In this document: positions 1 through 8,535 of the stretch, in pieces
How positions within the stretch are numbered: the stretch's first letter is position 1
How the letters are laid out: each line of letters opens with the position of its first letter
NCBI GenBank assembly: GCA_030747505.1
Contig: JASLKQ010000005.1
Span: forward strand, 1 to 63,025
Direction of reading: 5' to 3'
From: Verrucomicrobiota bacterium
Lineage (GTDB): Bacteria > Verrucomicrobiota > Verrucomicrobiia > Limisphaerales > UBA1100
DNA: 63,025 nucleotides
Notes under the pieces: model-generated
What the model was told of the DNA's origin: nothing
The model's database searches: none
What the model saw: the letters and a program-made list of their open reading frames with translations, nothing else
Program-made: the position numbers and the translations under genes

Positions 1-408
1 GGGTGCTGCTCCAGGTACTGGCGCGGGTGCAGGTGCTGCTCCAGGTACTGGCGCGGGTGCAGGTGCTGCTCCAGGTACTGGCGCGGGTGCAGGTGCTGCT
101 CCAGGCACTGGCGCGGGTGCAGGTGCTGCTCCAGGTACCGGCGCGGGTGCAGGTGCTGCTCCAGGTACCGGCGCAGGTGCGGGCGCAGGTGCTCGTTGAG
201 TTTCAGGCGCAGGAGCTGCTCCGCCCGGTGCAGGAGCCCCACCACCTTTACCAGGTAAGCTAATGCGAATGGTTTGCTTAGCATCTGGTTTTGGCGGAAG
301 CCCTATCCGCACGGTAGCTTTCTTCTGTGTAGGCGGAGCTGTAGCCGGTGCTCCGCCGGCAGGTGGAGCAGCTCCCGCAGGTGGTTGTGGTGCAGGCGGT
401 GCAGACAT
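1..408 (-). CDS. Ala/Pro-rich repeat protein, C-terminus beyond window
   Basis: An open minus-strand frame begins at ATG 408 and runs off the left edge without a stop (136 codons seen). The N-terminus is a Pro/Ala/Gly-rich linker. It is followed by a short basic core at residues 29-54 holding two related segments, TVRIGLP (32-38) and TIRISLP (46-52), joined by PKPDAKQ. After a second linker come perfect and near-perfect decapeptides APAPVPGAAP, encoded by the 30-bp DNA repeats at 2-181. No signal peptide or enzymatic domain is visible. The composition suggests a flexible, extended tether, perhaps with the basic core as a binding segment; that role is inference. The opposite-strand frames across the repeat have unnatural Val/Leu/Gln or Gly/Ala compositions and end soon, so I take the minus strand as coding. 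I do not recognise the family. Confidence 0.7.
   Translation of the reverse strand, partial: MSAPPAPQPPAGAAPPAGGAPATAPPTQKKATVRIGLPPKPDAKQTIRISLPGKGGGAPAPGGAAPAPETQRAPAPAPAPVPGAAPAPAPVPGAAPAPAPVPGAAPAPAPVPGAAPAPAPVPGAAPAPAPVPGAAP
2..181. repeat. Six tandem 30-bp repeats
   Basis: Six head-to-tail copies of a 30-bp unit start at 2, 32, 62, 92, 122 and 152. The first three are identical. Copy 4 has a T-to-C change, copies 5 and 6 share a T-to-C change (GGTACC), and copy 6 has one more change near its end. The unit length is a multiple of three, so copy-number change keeps the minus-strand reading frame and adds or removes one APAPVPGAAP decapeptide. There are no spacers, so this is not a CRISPR array. 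The array may continue left of the window. Confidence 0.95.
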
Positions 409-581
409 ATGTAAAACTATGAAAACGGGTGACCAAAAAGCCACCAACTCCCTAAAACCAATCTAACACAGTTCATATCCCGAGCAAGGCTAATCAATTT
501 AAGGCACCTAACAAAATAATGAAATTAGTTTGTATATTGTCGAATTCCACTCAATCGGCTAAAGTCTATTGGTTGTGTAAA

Positions 582-3248
582 ATGAGAGTTTTAGCCGCCA
601 TTTTTCTTATGAGTTGCGTGGTCGAATTGCACGGCAACCCTATCCTTTTTGAACGAGATATCCGGCCAGTGCTCAAGGCTCATTGTTTTCATTGCCACGG
701 CGAAGACGGAAGGGAGCGGGGAGACCTTGATGTTCGACTGGCAAGGCTGCTTCTCGAAGGCGGTGAACATGGACCGGCGGTGGTAAAAGGCAAGCCCGAG
801 AAGAGCCCTCTATTCAAAATGGTTAATTCCGGCAAGATGCCCAAGGAGCAAACCAAACTGCCAGCCGAAGAGATTGCGCTGATCCGTGAGTGGATTGCCC
901 AAGGCGCAAAGACTGCGCGGCCTGAGCCAGAGGACCCCGATGCAGTGCTTATCACCGAGGAGGAACGCAACTTCTGGGCATTTAAACCGATTCAAGAACC
1001 CAAAGTGCCCGAGGATGCCGAAAACCCAGTCGATGCCTTCCTGCTGCAACAACTGCGAGAGGAGGGGTTACAGTTTTCTAAGAAAGCAGATAAACGCACA
1101 TTGATTCGACGTGTCACGTTCAACCTCATCGGTTTTCCACCCACACCAAAGGAAATCAAAAACTTTGTAGAGGACAAATCACCTGACGCCTACGAGAAAC
1201 TTATTGACCGGCTGCTCGACTCACCGCACTACGGCGAACGCTGGGGACGGCACTGGCTAGATATCGCAGGATACGCCGATTCCGAAGGCTATAACGAAAA
1301 GGACACTGAGCGCGGCTGGGCCTGGCGTTATCGCGATTATGTCATCAACGCTTTCAATCAGGATATCCCGTGGAATCAATTTATCACCGAGCAACTGGCC
1401 GGTGATGAACTGGTGAAGCCACCGTACAAAGATTTGAAATCTGAGCAAATTGACCAGCTTACCGCCACGGGCTTTCTACGCATGGCTCCTGATGGCACCG
1501 GGTCAGTCAATAACGATGAGGCTCGCAATCATGTTATCGCTGAAACGTTAAAAGTGATCTCTAGTTCCCTTATGGGATTCACCGTCGGTTGTGCACAATG
1601 CCATGATCATCGGTACGACCCCATCCCACAAAGGGACTACTACAAACTGCGTGCCATCTTCGAGCCGAGCCTCAATCCCAAGCGCTGGCGCGTGCCAAAC
1701 ACCAGACGCGTAACACTCTTCACCGATACCGACCGTGCCAAGTCTGCGGAGATTGAATCTGAGGCCAAAAAGATCGATGCCGAGCGCAAAAAAAAGATCG
1801 ATTTCTTTATCGAGCGTACACTCACATGGAAACTTGAGGCAGTGCCCGAAAAGGATCGAAAAGAACTCCGTGAAGCCTACCGTGCCCCCAAACGCAACGA
1901 CATTCAGAATGCTATACTGAAAAAGTATCCGAGTGTTAGGCAGATCAGTTCAGGTTCACTTTATTTATATGACCGCGAGTACAACGCCGAGATCAGCAAG
2001 CTCAATACCGAGCGTAAGAAATTTTCCAACAAAAAGGATGATGAACAGGCTGCAGCCGAACTCAAGCGCATCGACGAGCGCATCCAATTCTTCAAGGATG
2101 CCCTTAGCAAAAAAGTGCTTGATGATATGGCTAAAAAGGCCAGCGATATCCGTGCCACCAAGCCTGAGGAGCCATTCATACGTGCGCTCACCGAACCGGT
2201 CGGCACGCCACCGGTCACTCATGTGTTTTTTAGAGGCAATTTCGACCAACCCAAGGACGCCGTCAAACCTGCTGGCCTGTCCGTGATCTCAGCTCCTACT
2301 ATTAACGAAAACAACCCCACCCTCCCCTCCACCGGCCGGCGAACAGCCTTTGCTGCTCACCTCACGAACAACAAACACCCGCTTACCGCGCGCGTTTTGG
2401 TAAACCGCTTTTGGCTACATCACTTCGGCCGCGGTATTGTCGACACCCCTGATAATTTTGGGAAGCTTGGCGAACTACCAAGTCATCCCGAATTACTTGA
2501 TTGGCTAGCAAATGATTTCATGAGAAACGGATGGAAGCTTAAACGTCTTCATAAGCTCATCATGACCAGTCAAGCTTATCAACAGGTTTCCTTCAGAAAC
2601 AAAAACCAGGACGCAATTGACCCGGACAACCGACTCCTTGGCAGGATGAACATCCGCCGCATGGAAGCTGAGACAATACGAGATGCAGTCCTTTCACTAA
2701 GTGGCAATATAAATCTGAAATTGCACGGCAAGCCTATTCCTGTAACCGAAAATGATGAAGGGCAAGTCATCATAGGAGTAAACACAACCGATAGTGCAAA
2801 TCGGCCAACCGGAAAGCAAGTTGATATGGAAGGCGAGCAATACCGAAGAAGCATTTATGTTCAAGTTCGCCGGTCTCTTCAGCTATCCTTTCTTGATGCC
2901 TTTGATGCGCCAACTATGGAACCCAACTGCGCCAAGCGCCCCGTTTCCACCGTGGCCCCACAGGCGCTGATCTTTATGAACAACGCCTTTGTCCTCGACC
3001 AATCCCGCGCCATGGCAGAAAAGCTGCAAGCATTGGCAAAAGATAATCTGGACGACCAACTCACCATGGGCTGGGAACACACCTTCGGCTACCCCGCCAC
3101 TCCTGAACAACTTTCCCAATCGCGCGAATTCATCCATCGCCAAACCGCCCTCTTCAAGGAGCGCAAAGATAAATCTCCCCAACTCACCGCTCTGGCCAAT
3201 TACTGCCAGGCTTTGATGAGCTCTAATCGTTTTGTGTATGTCTATTGA
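582..3248 (+). CDS. PSD1-type cytochrome c / DUF1549 / DUF1553 secreted protein
   Basis: An 888-residue exported protein. I choose ATG 582 over an in-frame ATG at 519 because it puts a hydrophobic signal peptide (MRVLAAIFLMSCVVELHG) directly at the N-terminus. A planctomycete-type cytochrome motif CFHCHG follows at residues 35-40. A DUF1549 domain spans roughly 145-345 and contains SPHYGERWGRHWLD. A charged coiled middle region lies near 390-530, and a DUF1553 domain near 590-850 (HPLTARVLVNRFWLHHFGRG). These proteins are abundant in Planctomycetota and Verrucomicrobiota, are nearly always paired with DUF1501 genes as here, and are thought to take part in periplasmic oxidation of complex substrates. 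The biochemical reaction is not established. The last 11 bases overlap the next gene, indicating translational coupling. Confidence 0.9.
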   Translation: MRVLAAIFLMSCVVELHGNPILFERDIRPVLKAHCFHCHGEDGRERGDLDVRLARLLLEGGEHGPAVVKGKPEKSPLFKMVNSGKMPKEQTKLPAEEIALIREWIAQGAKTARPEPEDPDAVLITEEERNFWAFKPIQEPKVPEDAENPVDAFLLQQLREEGLQFSKKADKRTLIRRVTFNLIGFPPTPKEIKNFVEDKSPDAYEKLIDRLLDSPHYGERWGRHWLDIAGYADSEGYNEKDTERGWAWRYRDYVINAFNQDIPWNQFITEQLAGDELVKPPYKDLKSEQIDQLTATGFLRMAPDGTGSVNNDEARNHVIAETLKVISSSLMGFTVGCAQCHDHRYDPIPQRDYYKLRAIFEPSLNPKRWRVPNTRRVTLFTDTDRAKSAEIESEAKKIDAERKKKIDFFIERTLTWKLEAVPEKDRKELREAYRAPKRNDIQNAILKKYPSVRQISSGSLYLYDREYNAEISKLNTERKKFSNKKDDEQAAAELKRIDERIQFFKDALSKKVLDDMAKKASDIRATKPEEPFIRALTEPVGTPPVTHVFFRGNFDQPKDAVKPAGLSVISAPTINENNPTLPSTGRRTAFAAHLTNNKHPLTARVLVNRFWLHHFGRGIVDTPDNFGKLGELPSHPELLDWLANDFMRNGWKLKRLHKLIMTSQAYQQVSFRNKNQDAIDPDNRLLGRMNIRRMEAETIRDAVLSLSGNINLKLHGKPIPVTENDEGQVIIGVNTTDSANRPTGKQVDMEGEQYRRSIYVQVRRSLQLSFLDAFDAPTMEPNCAKRPVSTVAPQALIFMNNAFVLDQSRAMAEKLQALAKDNLDDQLTMGWEHTFGYPATPEQLSQSREFIHRQTALFKERKDKSPQLTALANYCQALMSSNRFVYVY

Positions 3249-4677
3249 CAATTACATTTCAAGATCTACTCGAAGACATTTCCTCGCGCAGAACGCAATG
3301 GGGATAGGCAGCCTTGCCTTAACCTGGATCTTGAGGCGTGAGGGTTTGCTGGCGAGCCCCGTTAAACCGGATCTTGAGCAAGCGTCACACAGTTTGATGC
3401 CAAAAAAACCACATCACCAATCACGGGCTCAGGCAATGGTTTCATTTTTTATGCAGGGGGGACCGAGCCAAATGGATTTGTGCGACCCAAAGCCGATGCT
3501 TAACAGATGGGCTGGAAAAGATTTCCCGGAAAAGATCAAGTATGACAATGCAGCACAAGCCAGCAGCAAAGTCATGCCCAGTGCATGGGCGTTTAAGAAA
3601 CATGGCCAAAGCGGAATGGACTTTTCATCATTGCTACCGGGCTTCAGTGAAATTGCTGATGACATCTGCCTGATTCGCAGCATGCACACTGGCGTTAACA
3701 ATCACGGTCAATCCATTCATGCACTTAACAGTGGCCGAACCATTGATGGACGACCGGCTCTGGGAAGTTGGCTTAGTTATGGACTCGGAAGCGAAAACCA
3801 AAATTTGCCCGCCTATATGGTGCTCCGTGACCCGTCTAGCTTACCTGTGTTGGGAACATTTAATTGGTCAGCCGGCTGGCTGCCCAGTCTGTACCAGGGA
3901 ACCATGGTGCGTGCAAAGAAACCGCGCATTCTAAATCTAACTTCTCCATCTCATCTCCAGGGTAAGCCACAGAAAAATTATCTAAGCTTTCTGAGAGAAT
4001 TAAACAAACAAGCCGTGAATTCCGGTGAGGCAGACTTGGAAGCGCGTATCGCCAGCTTCGAACTAGCAGCTCGAATGCAAACAACCGCCGCAGATATAAT
4101 GGACGTTTCAGGCGAAAGTGAGGCGACCAAGAAACTTTATGGTCTGGATGTGGAGGAAACCAAGGAGTTTGGCACGCGCTGTCTTATAGCCAGAAGACTT
4201 ATTGAGCGGGGGGTACGTTTTGTCCAAGTCTTCACTAGAAATCAATATTGGGATCACCATGGTAATATTAAAAATTCACTGCCCACTTCCTGTAGAAAAG
4301 TCGATCGACCCATTGCCGCTTTAGTGAAGGACTTGAAAAGTCGCGGGCTACTCGAAAGCACCGTTGTTCACTGGGGAGGTGAGATGGGGCGCCTACCAGT
4401 CGTACAAAATGAAAAAAGCCCCGGCCGTGACCATAATACATATGGATTTTCCATGTGGCTGGCAGGAGGAGGCTTCAAACCAGGTCATATCCATGGGGCC
4501 ACCGACGAATGGGGTCACCGCGCAGTCGAAGGCACTGTGAATCATTATGATTATCACGCTACCCTTCTTCACCTATTTGGCCTTGATCACAAAAAATTAA
4601 CTTTTAAGCGCGCAGGGCAAGAGAAAACGTTAACCGACGGCCAAAAAGCGCATGTGGTAAAAGAGATTTTGGCATGA
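3238..4677 (+). CDS. DUF1501 family protein, first tandem copy
   Basis: A 479-residue DUF1501 protein. ATG 3238 is preferred over the in-frame TTG at 3232. The N-terminus has a twin-arginine-like segment (RSTRRHFL) and a hydrophobic stretch (MGIGSLALTWIL), consistent with export. Family signatures include FMQGGPSQMDLCDPKP, the repeated Gly/Ser-rich LGSWLSYGLGSEN segment and the C-terminal HWGGEMGRLPVVQ. DUF1501 is distantly related to the alkaline phosphatase/sulfatase fold, but the canonical formylglycine C-x-P-x-R sulfatase motif is absent, so hydrolase activity is uncertain. The gene overlaps the cytochrome gene upstream by 11 bp and the second DUF1501 copy by 4 bp (ATGA). This makes a tight three-gene unit whose products probably work together in the periplasm. 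Confidence 0.9.
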   Translation: MSIDNYISRSTRRHFLAQNAMGIGSLALTWILRREGLLASPVKPDLEQASHSLMPKKPHHQSRAQAMVSFFMQGGPSQMDLCDPKPMLNRWAGKDFPEKIKYDNAAQASSKVMPSAWAFKKHGQSGMDFSSLLPGFSEIADDICLIRSMHTGVNNHGQSIHALNSGRTIDGRPALGSWLSYGLGSENQNLPAYMVLRDPSSLPVLGTFNWSAGWLPSLYQGTMVRAKKPRILNLTSPSHLQGKPQKNYLSFLRELNKQAVNSGEADLEARIASFELAARMQTTAADIMDVSGESEATKKLYGLDVEETKEFGTRCLIARRLIERGVRFVQVFTRNQYWDHHGNIKNSLPTSCRKVDRPIAALVKDLKSRGLLESTVVHWGGEMGRLPVVQNEKSPGRDHNTYGFSMWLAGGGFKPGHIHGATDEWGHRAVEGTVNHYDYHATLLHLFGLDHKKLTFKRAGQEKTLTDGQKAHVVKEILA

Positions 4678-6116
4678 AGGACCTTTTCGGCCTCCATAAC
4701 CGTCGCCAGTTCCTCACCCGTAACTCCATGGGTATCGGTGGTCTTGCGCTGGCTTGGATCTTGCAACGCGAAAAATTGCTAGCTACTCCAAAGGAAATTC
4801 CTCGTGGCCAGCGGCGGTTTGACTTGAAACCCAAGCAACCGCACTTCGAACCCCGCGCCAAGGCGATGATTTCCCTTTTCATGCATGGCGGCCCAAGTCA
4901 CATGGATCTCACCGATCCCAAGCCTGAGTTACAGCGCTGCAACGGCATGGACTATGGCGGCAGTGTCCAGTATAGCTTCGCCAACGAGGCCAGCCGCAAA
5001 CTCTTGGGAAGCCCTTGGGAATTTAAGAAACATGGTCAATGCGGAATGGACTTTTCAGAACTCCTGCCCCAAACCGCAAAAATTGCTGATGAACTTTGCA
5101 TGATTCGCAGCATGCACACTGGACACAACGGCCATGAAGTTTCCATCCGATACATTAATGCAGGCATCCCTGGCATAACAGGTCGACCGAGCCTCGGTGC
5201 CTGGCTAACCTACGGTCTAGGCAGCGAAAACGATGAACTGCCGGCGTACATGGTTTTGAAAGACCCTGGCGGCAGCCCAGTAGATGGTAATCATAATTGG
5301 AGCAATGGCTGGCTCCCCAGCCTTTATCAGGGAACTGTATTGCGAGCCAAAGAGCCCCGAATCTTCAATCTGGATGCCCCAGATTATCTTCGTGGAAAGC
5401 CACAGGAGAATTACTTGAACTTTTTGGGAGCCATCAATTCGTCTCTGATTAACCAACATCCGCAAGATGAAGCCCTTGAATCCCGTATTGCCAGCTTTGA
5501 GCTGGCTGCCCGTATGCAAACATCTGCCAAGGAAGTGCTCGATGTCAGCGACGAAAGTGAGGCCACCAAGAAGCTCTACGGCATCGATCAAGATGAGACC
5601 AAGGAATACGGCACCCGCTGCCTGATCGCGCGCCGGCTCGTTGAACGAGGCGTGCGTTTTGTGCAGCTCTTCCTAAACGGCCAACCGTGGGACAACCATG
5701 AGAATATTCACAACGCCCTGCCATCCATCTGCCGCCGCACTGACCAGCCGGCCGCTGCTCTGGTGACAGACTTAAAGCAACGAGGGCTCCTTGAGAGCAC
5801 CGTGGTCCATTGGGGCGGCGAGATCGGCCGATTACCGGTAGTACAATCACGCAGCAAACCCGGGCGCGACCACAATGGACAGGGCTTTAGCACTTGGATG
5901 GCCGGTGGCGGGTTCAAACGGGGAATTGTCTATGGCGAAACAGACGAGGTCGGCCACCGCGCCGCGGTCGGCAAGGTCACTGCCAGCGACTATCAGGCTA
6001 CCCTACTCCACCAGTTTGGTCTCAACCACAATGAGCTGATCTACCACCACGGCGGAAAATCCCAGAAGCTCACCAACGATCGGCCCGCCCGCGTGGTAAA
6101 GGAAATCCTGGCCTAG
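4674..6116 (+). CDS. DUF1501 family protein, second tandem copy
   Basis: A 480-residue paralogue of the preceding gene, starting inside its stop (ATGA). The signal regions align almost residue for residue (RRQFLTRNSMGIGGLALAWI against RRHFLAQNAMGIGSLALTWI). The same landmarks recur: FMHGGPSHMDLTDPKPE, LGAWLTYGLGSEN, NWSNGWLPSLYQGT and HWGGEIGRLPVVQ. This copy carries IGHNGHEV-like differences in the first histidine-rich block and has more GC-ending codons by eye than copy 1. Two DUF1501 proteins for one cytochrome partner suggests local duplication followed by divergence, perhaps in substrate or partner. It is the last gene of the unit; a convergent gene ends 6 bp beyond it. Confidence 0.9.
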   Translation: MKDLFGLHNRRQFLTRNSMGIGGLALAWILQREKLLATPKEIPRGQRRFDLKPKQPHFEPRAKAMISLFMHGGPSHMDLTDPKPELQRCNGMDYGGSVQYSFANEASRKLLGSPWEFKKHGQCGMDFSELLPQTAKIADELCMIRSMHTGHNGHEVSIRYINAGIPGITGRPSLGAWLTYGLGSENDELPAYMVLKDPGGSPVDGNHNWSNGWLPSLYQGTVLRAKEPRIFNLDAPDYLRGKPQENYLNFLGAINSSLINQHPQDEALESRIASFELAARMQTSAKEVLDVSDESEATKKLYGIDQDETKEYGTRCLIARRLVERGVRFVQLFLNGQPWDNHENIHNALPSICRRTDQPAAALVTDLKQRGLLESTVVHWGGEIGRLPVVQSRSKPGRDHNGQGFSTWMAGGGFKRGIVYGETDEVGHRAAVGKVTASDYQATLLHQFGLNHNELIYHHGGKSQKLTNDRPARVVKEILA

Positions 6117-6121
6117 TTAAG

Positions 6122-6823
6122 TTACATCCGGATGCCGGAAAAAACCGTCACCTCCGAGCCTTCAGCCAACACGACCGCATCGGGTTCATCAGCCAACGCC
6201 TCGGCCCACTGGGACCCATAGAGTGACTCCACATCCAAGTCAAAGCGCGCCAATTGCGCCGGGCGCGTGCGCCAGATGGGATGGGTCACTTCGTACTCCA
6301 TGGTGTGGCCACCGGACTGCCGATTGTAGCCCCAGTAGTGCTCAATCAAAAATGTCTCACGCGATTTCTCAGCCGGCTCACGCCAATCACCCGCGGGCCG
6401 GGCGGCCATCCCCTGCCATTGACCCGCCTGTTGCAGTTCGTATTGCGTATTTTCCTCGTTCACCTCTCCCCTCATGGGCAGTGTCTTGTAGGGCTCGTTG
6501 TAGACCGTGCGCGCCACCCACTCGACAATGCGGCGCGGTGTCAGCTCACAAATAAAGACCACCCCCCGGCGAACCTCACCCTCCATCTCGCGTCGCACAT
6601 AAAAGCGCAGGTTGATCTCCGGAAAATCCCGATGCCCCACCGCCGGCAAGCCCTTCACCGCCAAATCCAAAAACCGGAATCCCACAAGGCTCACATAACA
6701 ATCCCCCTTCCACGGGTCCAGTTCGGTCCCCTCCGGCACATGCGGCTGTAACAACGACCGATCCACGCGCCAATTAAGCATCAAAAGATCGCGCCATGCA
6801 GCAGTGATAAAGGGCTTCGCCAT
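6122..6823 (-). CDS. DUF2071 (YqjF-like) protein
   Basis: A 233-residue soluble protein matching the DUF2071/YqjF family along its length. Landmarks are the N-terminal WRDLLMLNWRVDRSLLQPHV, the LVGFRF segment, FPEINLRFYVRR near residues 68-79 and GVVFICELTPRRIVEWVART near 87-106. The family folds as a beta-barrel-like acetoacetate-decarboxylase relative, but its function is unassigned. The ATG at 6823 fits the conserved N-terminus. It is convergent with the DUF1501 unit and follows the ComEC remnant on the same strand after a short gap that holds an inverted repeat. I see no signal peptide or membrane segment, so it is presumably cytoplasmic. Confidence 0.88.
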   Translation of the reverse strand: MAKPFITAAWRDLLMLNWRVDRSLLQPHVPEGTELDPWKGDCYVSLVGFRFLDLAVKGLPAVGHRDFPEINLRFYVRREMEGEVRRGVVFICELTPRRIVEWVARTVYNEPYKTLPMRGEVNEENTQYELQQAGQWQGMAARPAGDWREPAEKSRETFLIEHYWGYNRQSGGHTMEYEVTHPIWRTRPAQLARFDLDVESLYGSQWAEALADEPDAVVLAEGSEVTVFSGIRM

Positions 6824-6857
6824 GACTGGAGTTTAGCATACGCCTCCTCCCCACCCA

Positions 6858-6874
6858 AAATGTTTGGAACATTT
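6858..6874. promoter_or_regulatory. Perfect 7-bp inverted repeat before DUF2071 gene
   Basis: AAATGTT-TGG-AACATTT lies 35 bp upstream of the DUF2071 start and just past the ComEC remnant's stop. Outer bases CC and GG extend the symmetry with one unpaired A. It could be an operator or a weak hairpin. There is no downstream T-run on the minus strand, so a terminator is unlikely. The role is inferred from position only. Confidence 0.35.
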
Positions 6875-6880
6875 GGTCTG

Positions 6881-7423
6881 TCACCGCGAAAAAAGAATCC
6901 CTTGTGAATCCTCCAATCGCCAGTCGCCCGGTTTTACCGTCAACCGGATGCCTCCCAACTTGCGCACACTGAAAACCTGTGCCCCGCTTGATTGCAATTG
7001 CTCGAGCCAATCAGCCGAAGCCCGTTCAGTCACAGGAAAATTACAATCGTGAACCAGAATTGCCTTGGGTTGGATTAGCCTCAATATCCCCAAGCCCAAG
7101 GTTGAACTCCGATCCGGGACTGAAACCACCAGTACATCCGCACGCAAATCTGCATTGCGTTTGATTAATGTCTGTCGCCCATCTCTACCCAAGTCCGACA
7201 TTAATATAACCCGTACTCCGTGGAATTCTCCAGCCAGCACCAAGGCATCATCTGAACTCCGTGAGAAATCCTCTCCAAGAGCAGGATGTAATACTTTCCA
7301 AGGACCACTCCAACTGCATAAAACACTGCCAGTATCAGAGCCGGCTGATTCACCCATAAAATCTATCAATAAGGATGAAGTTGGCAAGCTGCCTGAATTT
7401 GCATAAATTGTGCAGGTGCTCAA
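6881..7423 (-). pseudogene. ComEC C-terminal remnant (5'-truncated)
   Basis: The roughly 180 codons match only the last part of the metallo-beta-lactamase-like domain of ComEC/Rec2, the DNA-uptake channel. Visible ComEC-type signatures are KVLHPALGEDFSRSSDDALV, HGVRVILMSDLGRDGRQTL, ADVLVVSVPDR and the C-terminal QPKAILVHDCNFPVT. The long membrane competence domain and the HxHxDH metal motif, normally several hundred residues upstream, are missing. The frame closes at a stop near 7469 inside the divergent pdxJ gene. The only early starts are TTG 7423 and an internal ATG at 7357. The frame has no internal stop, so the truncation may be recent or the fragment may still be expressed. Without the metal site it should not be a nuclease. 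I read it as debris of a rearrangement at the pdxJ boundary. Confidence 0.65.
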
Positions 7424-8156
7424 ACTAGGTGTAAATATTGACCACGTGGCAACTTTGCGCGAAGCGCGCTATCGCGGGCAAAAATACGGGGAGCCTTGTC
7501 CTGTGGAAGCAGCATTAACCTGTGAAGCAGCCGGTGCCCATGGAATCACAGCGCACTTGCGCGAGGATCGGCGACACATCCAAGACGCGGACGTCAGGGC
7601 CTTGCGCAGGCAAATCTCCACCCGCCTGAATTTTGAAATGGCCATTGCCCCAGAGATTGTCCGGTTCGCCTTAAAAATTAAGCCAGATATCGTTTGCCTG
7701 GTCCCTGAGAAACGTCAGGAAATCACCACCGAAGGAGGACTAGAGGTAGCCAAGCAATTGACTGCCATAAAGCGAGTTTGCTCTCGAATGAGCAAGGCCA
7801 GCATAGCGGTGAGTCTATTCATCAACCCCGACGTGACCCAAATTGAAGCGGCTGCAAAAACTGGAGCGCAATTCATCGAACTACACACCGGCTCATATGC
7901 AGAACACTATAGCAATGCCCGATTACGAAAACGAGAACTCAACCGCCTAATTGTCGCCGCAACACATGCCCATTCACTGGGATTACGAGTAAATGCAGGA
8001 CACGGTTTGGATTACAATAATCTATCCACCCTGCACGTGGTGCCATACCTGGAAGAACTCAACATCGGCCACAGTATCATCAGTCGATCTACACAAATTG
8101 GCCTAACCAAAGCCGTCAAGGAGATGCTTGGACTAATGAAAGGATATCGATCCTAA
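7410..8156 (+). CDS. pdxJ: Pyridoxine 5'-phosphate synthase PdxJ
   Basis: A 248-residue TIM-barrel enzyme that condenses 1-deoxyxylulose 5-phosphate with 3-amino-2-oxopropyl phosphate to form pyridoxine 5'-phosphate, the last step of the DXP-dependent vitamin B6 route. Conserved segments are LGVNIDHVATLREARYRG at the N-terminus, HLREDRRHI, VSLFINPD, FIELHTGSYA, VNAGHGLDY and NIGHSIISRS near the C-terminus. The length is normal for the family. Translation starts at GTG 7410 or GTG 7416; no ATG is available before the conserved NIDH. The 5' end overlaps the divergent ComEC remnant by 14 bp. The stop codon TAA is immediately followed by the ATG of acpS, a pairing common in bacteria, so the two are co-transcribed. 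Confidence 0.96.
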   Translation: MQVLKLGVNIDHVATLREARYRGQKYGEPCPVEAALTCEAAGAHGITAHLREDRRHIQDADVRALRRQISTRLNFEMAIAPEIVRFALKIKPDIVCLVPEKRQEITTEGGLEVAKQLTAIKRVCSRMSKASIAVSLFINPDVTQIEAAAKTGAQFIELHTGSYAEHYSNARLRKRELNRLIVAATHAHSLGLRVNAGHGLDYNNLSTLHVVPYLEELNIGHSIISRSTQIGLTKAVKEMLGLMKGYRS

Positions 8157-8534
8157 ATGATAATCGGCACAGGCATTGACATCATTGATGTTAAACGCAT
8201 TGACCAAGCACACGAGCGATGGGGCGATAAGTTTCTCCGTAAGTTTCTTTGCGCTGAAGAAATCGAATATTGCCTAAGGCAAAGCAATCCTGCTCTCAGC
8301 ATTGCCGCCCGGTTTGCCGGAAAGGAAGCCATCAGCAAGGCCTTTGGAACCGGAATTGGAGGAAAGTTAAACTGGCATGATATTGAAATCGCCCACCAGG
8401 AACATGGTCGGCCCATCGCACGATTACACGGCAAGGCTGACGGGCTTTTTTCTGAACTTGGAGGCAGAAACGTCCATATCAGCCTCAGCCATAATGGAGG
8501 ACAGGCTGCAGCCTTGGCGGTGCTCGAGGCCTGA
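8157..8534 (+). CDS. acpS: Holo-[acyl-carrier-protein] synthase AcpS
   Basis: A 125-residue phosphopantetheinyl transferase that moves 4'-phosphopantetheine from CoA to the serine of apo-ACP. The AcpS signatures are present: GTGIDIIDVKRI with the metal-binding Asp8, ARFAGKEAISKAFGTGI near residues 49-65, and HISLSHNGGQAAALAVLE at the C-terminus. The length is typical of the short bacterial AcpS class, which acts as a trimer. It starts one base after the pdxJ stop. Its own TGA stop lies in an 8529-8541 palindrome shared with the stop of the convergent glnD gene. Confidence 0.96.
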   Translation: MIIGTGIDIIDVKRIDQAHERWGDKFLRKFLCAEEIEYCLRQSNPALSIAARFAGKEAISKAFGTGIGGKLNWHDIEIAHQEHGRPIARLHGKADGLFSELGGRNVHISLSHNGGQAAALAVLEA

Positions 8535-8535
8535 T

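Noticed and set aside
2..181. Possible CRISPR array from six 30-bp repeats
   Set aside because: The repeats are directly adjacent with no spacers and lie in frame in a coding region.
3..263. Plus-strand frame of repeated Leu/Gln/Val/Arg units
   Set aside because: It is the antisense of the 30-bp array. The minus-strand frame gives a Pro/Ala linker protein with a unique N-terminus.
6254..6751. 165-codon frame opposite the DUF2071 gene
   Set aside because: The product is unlike any protein I recognise, while the minus strand encodes a full DUF2071 domain.
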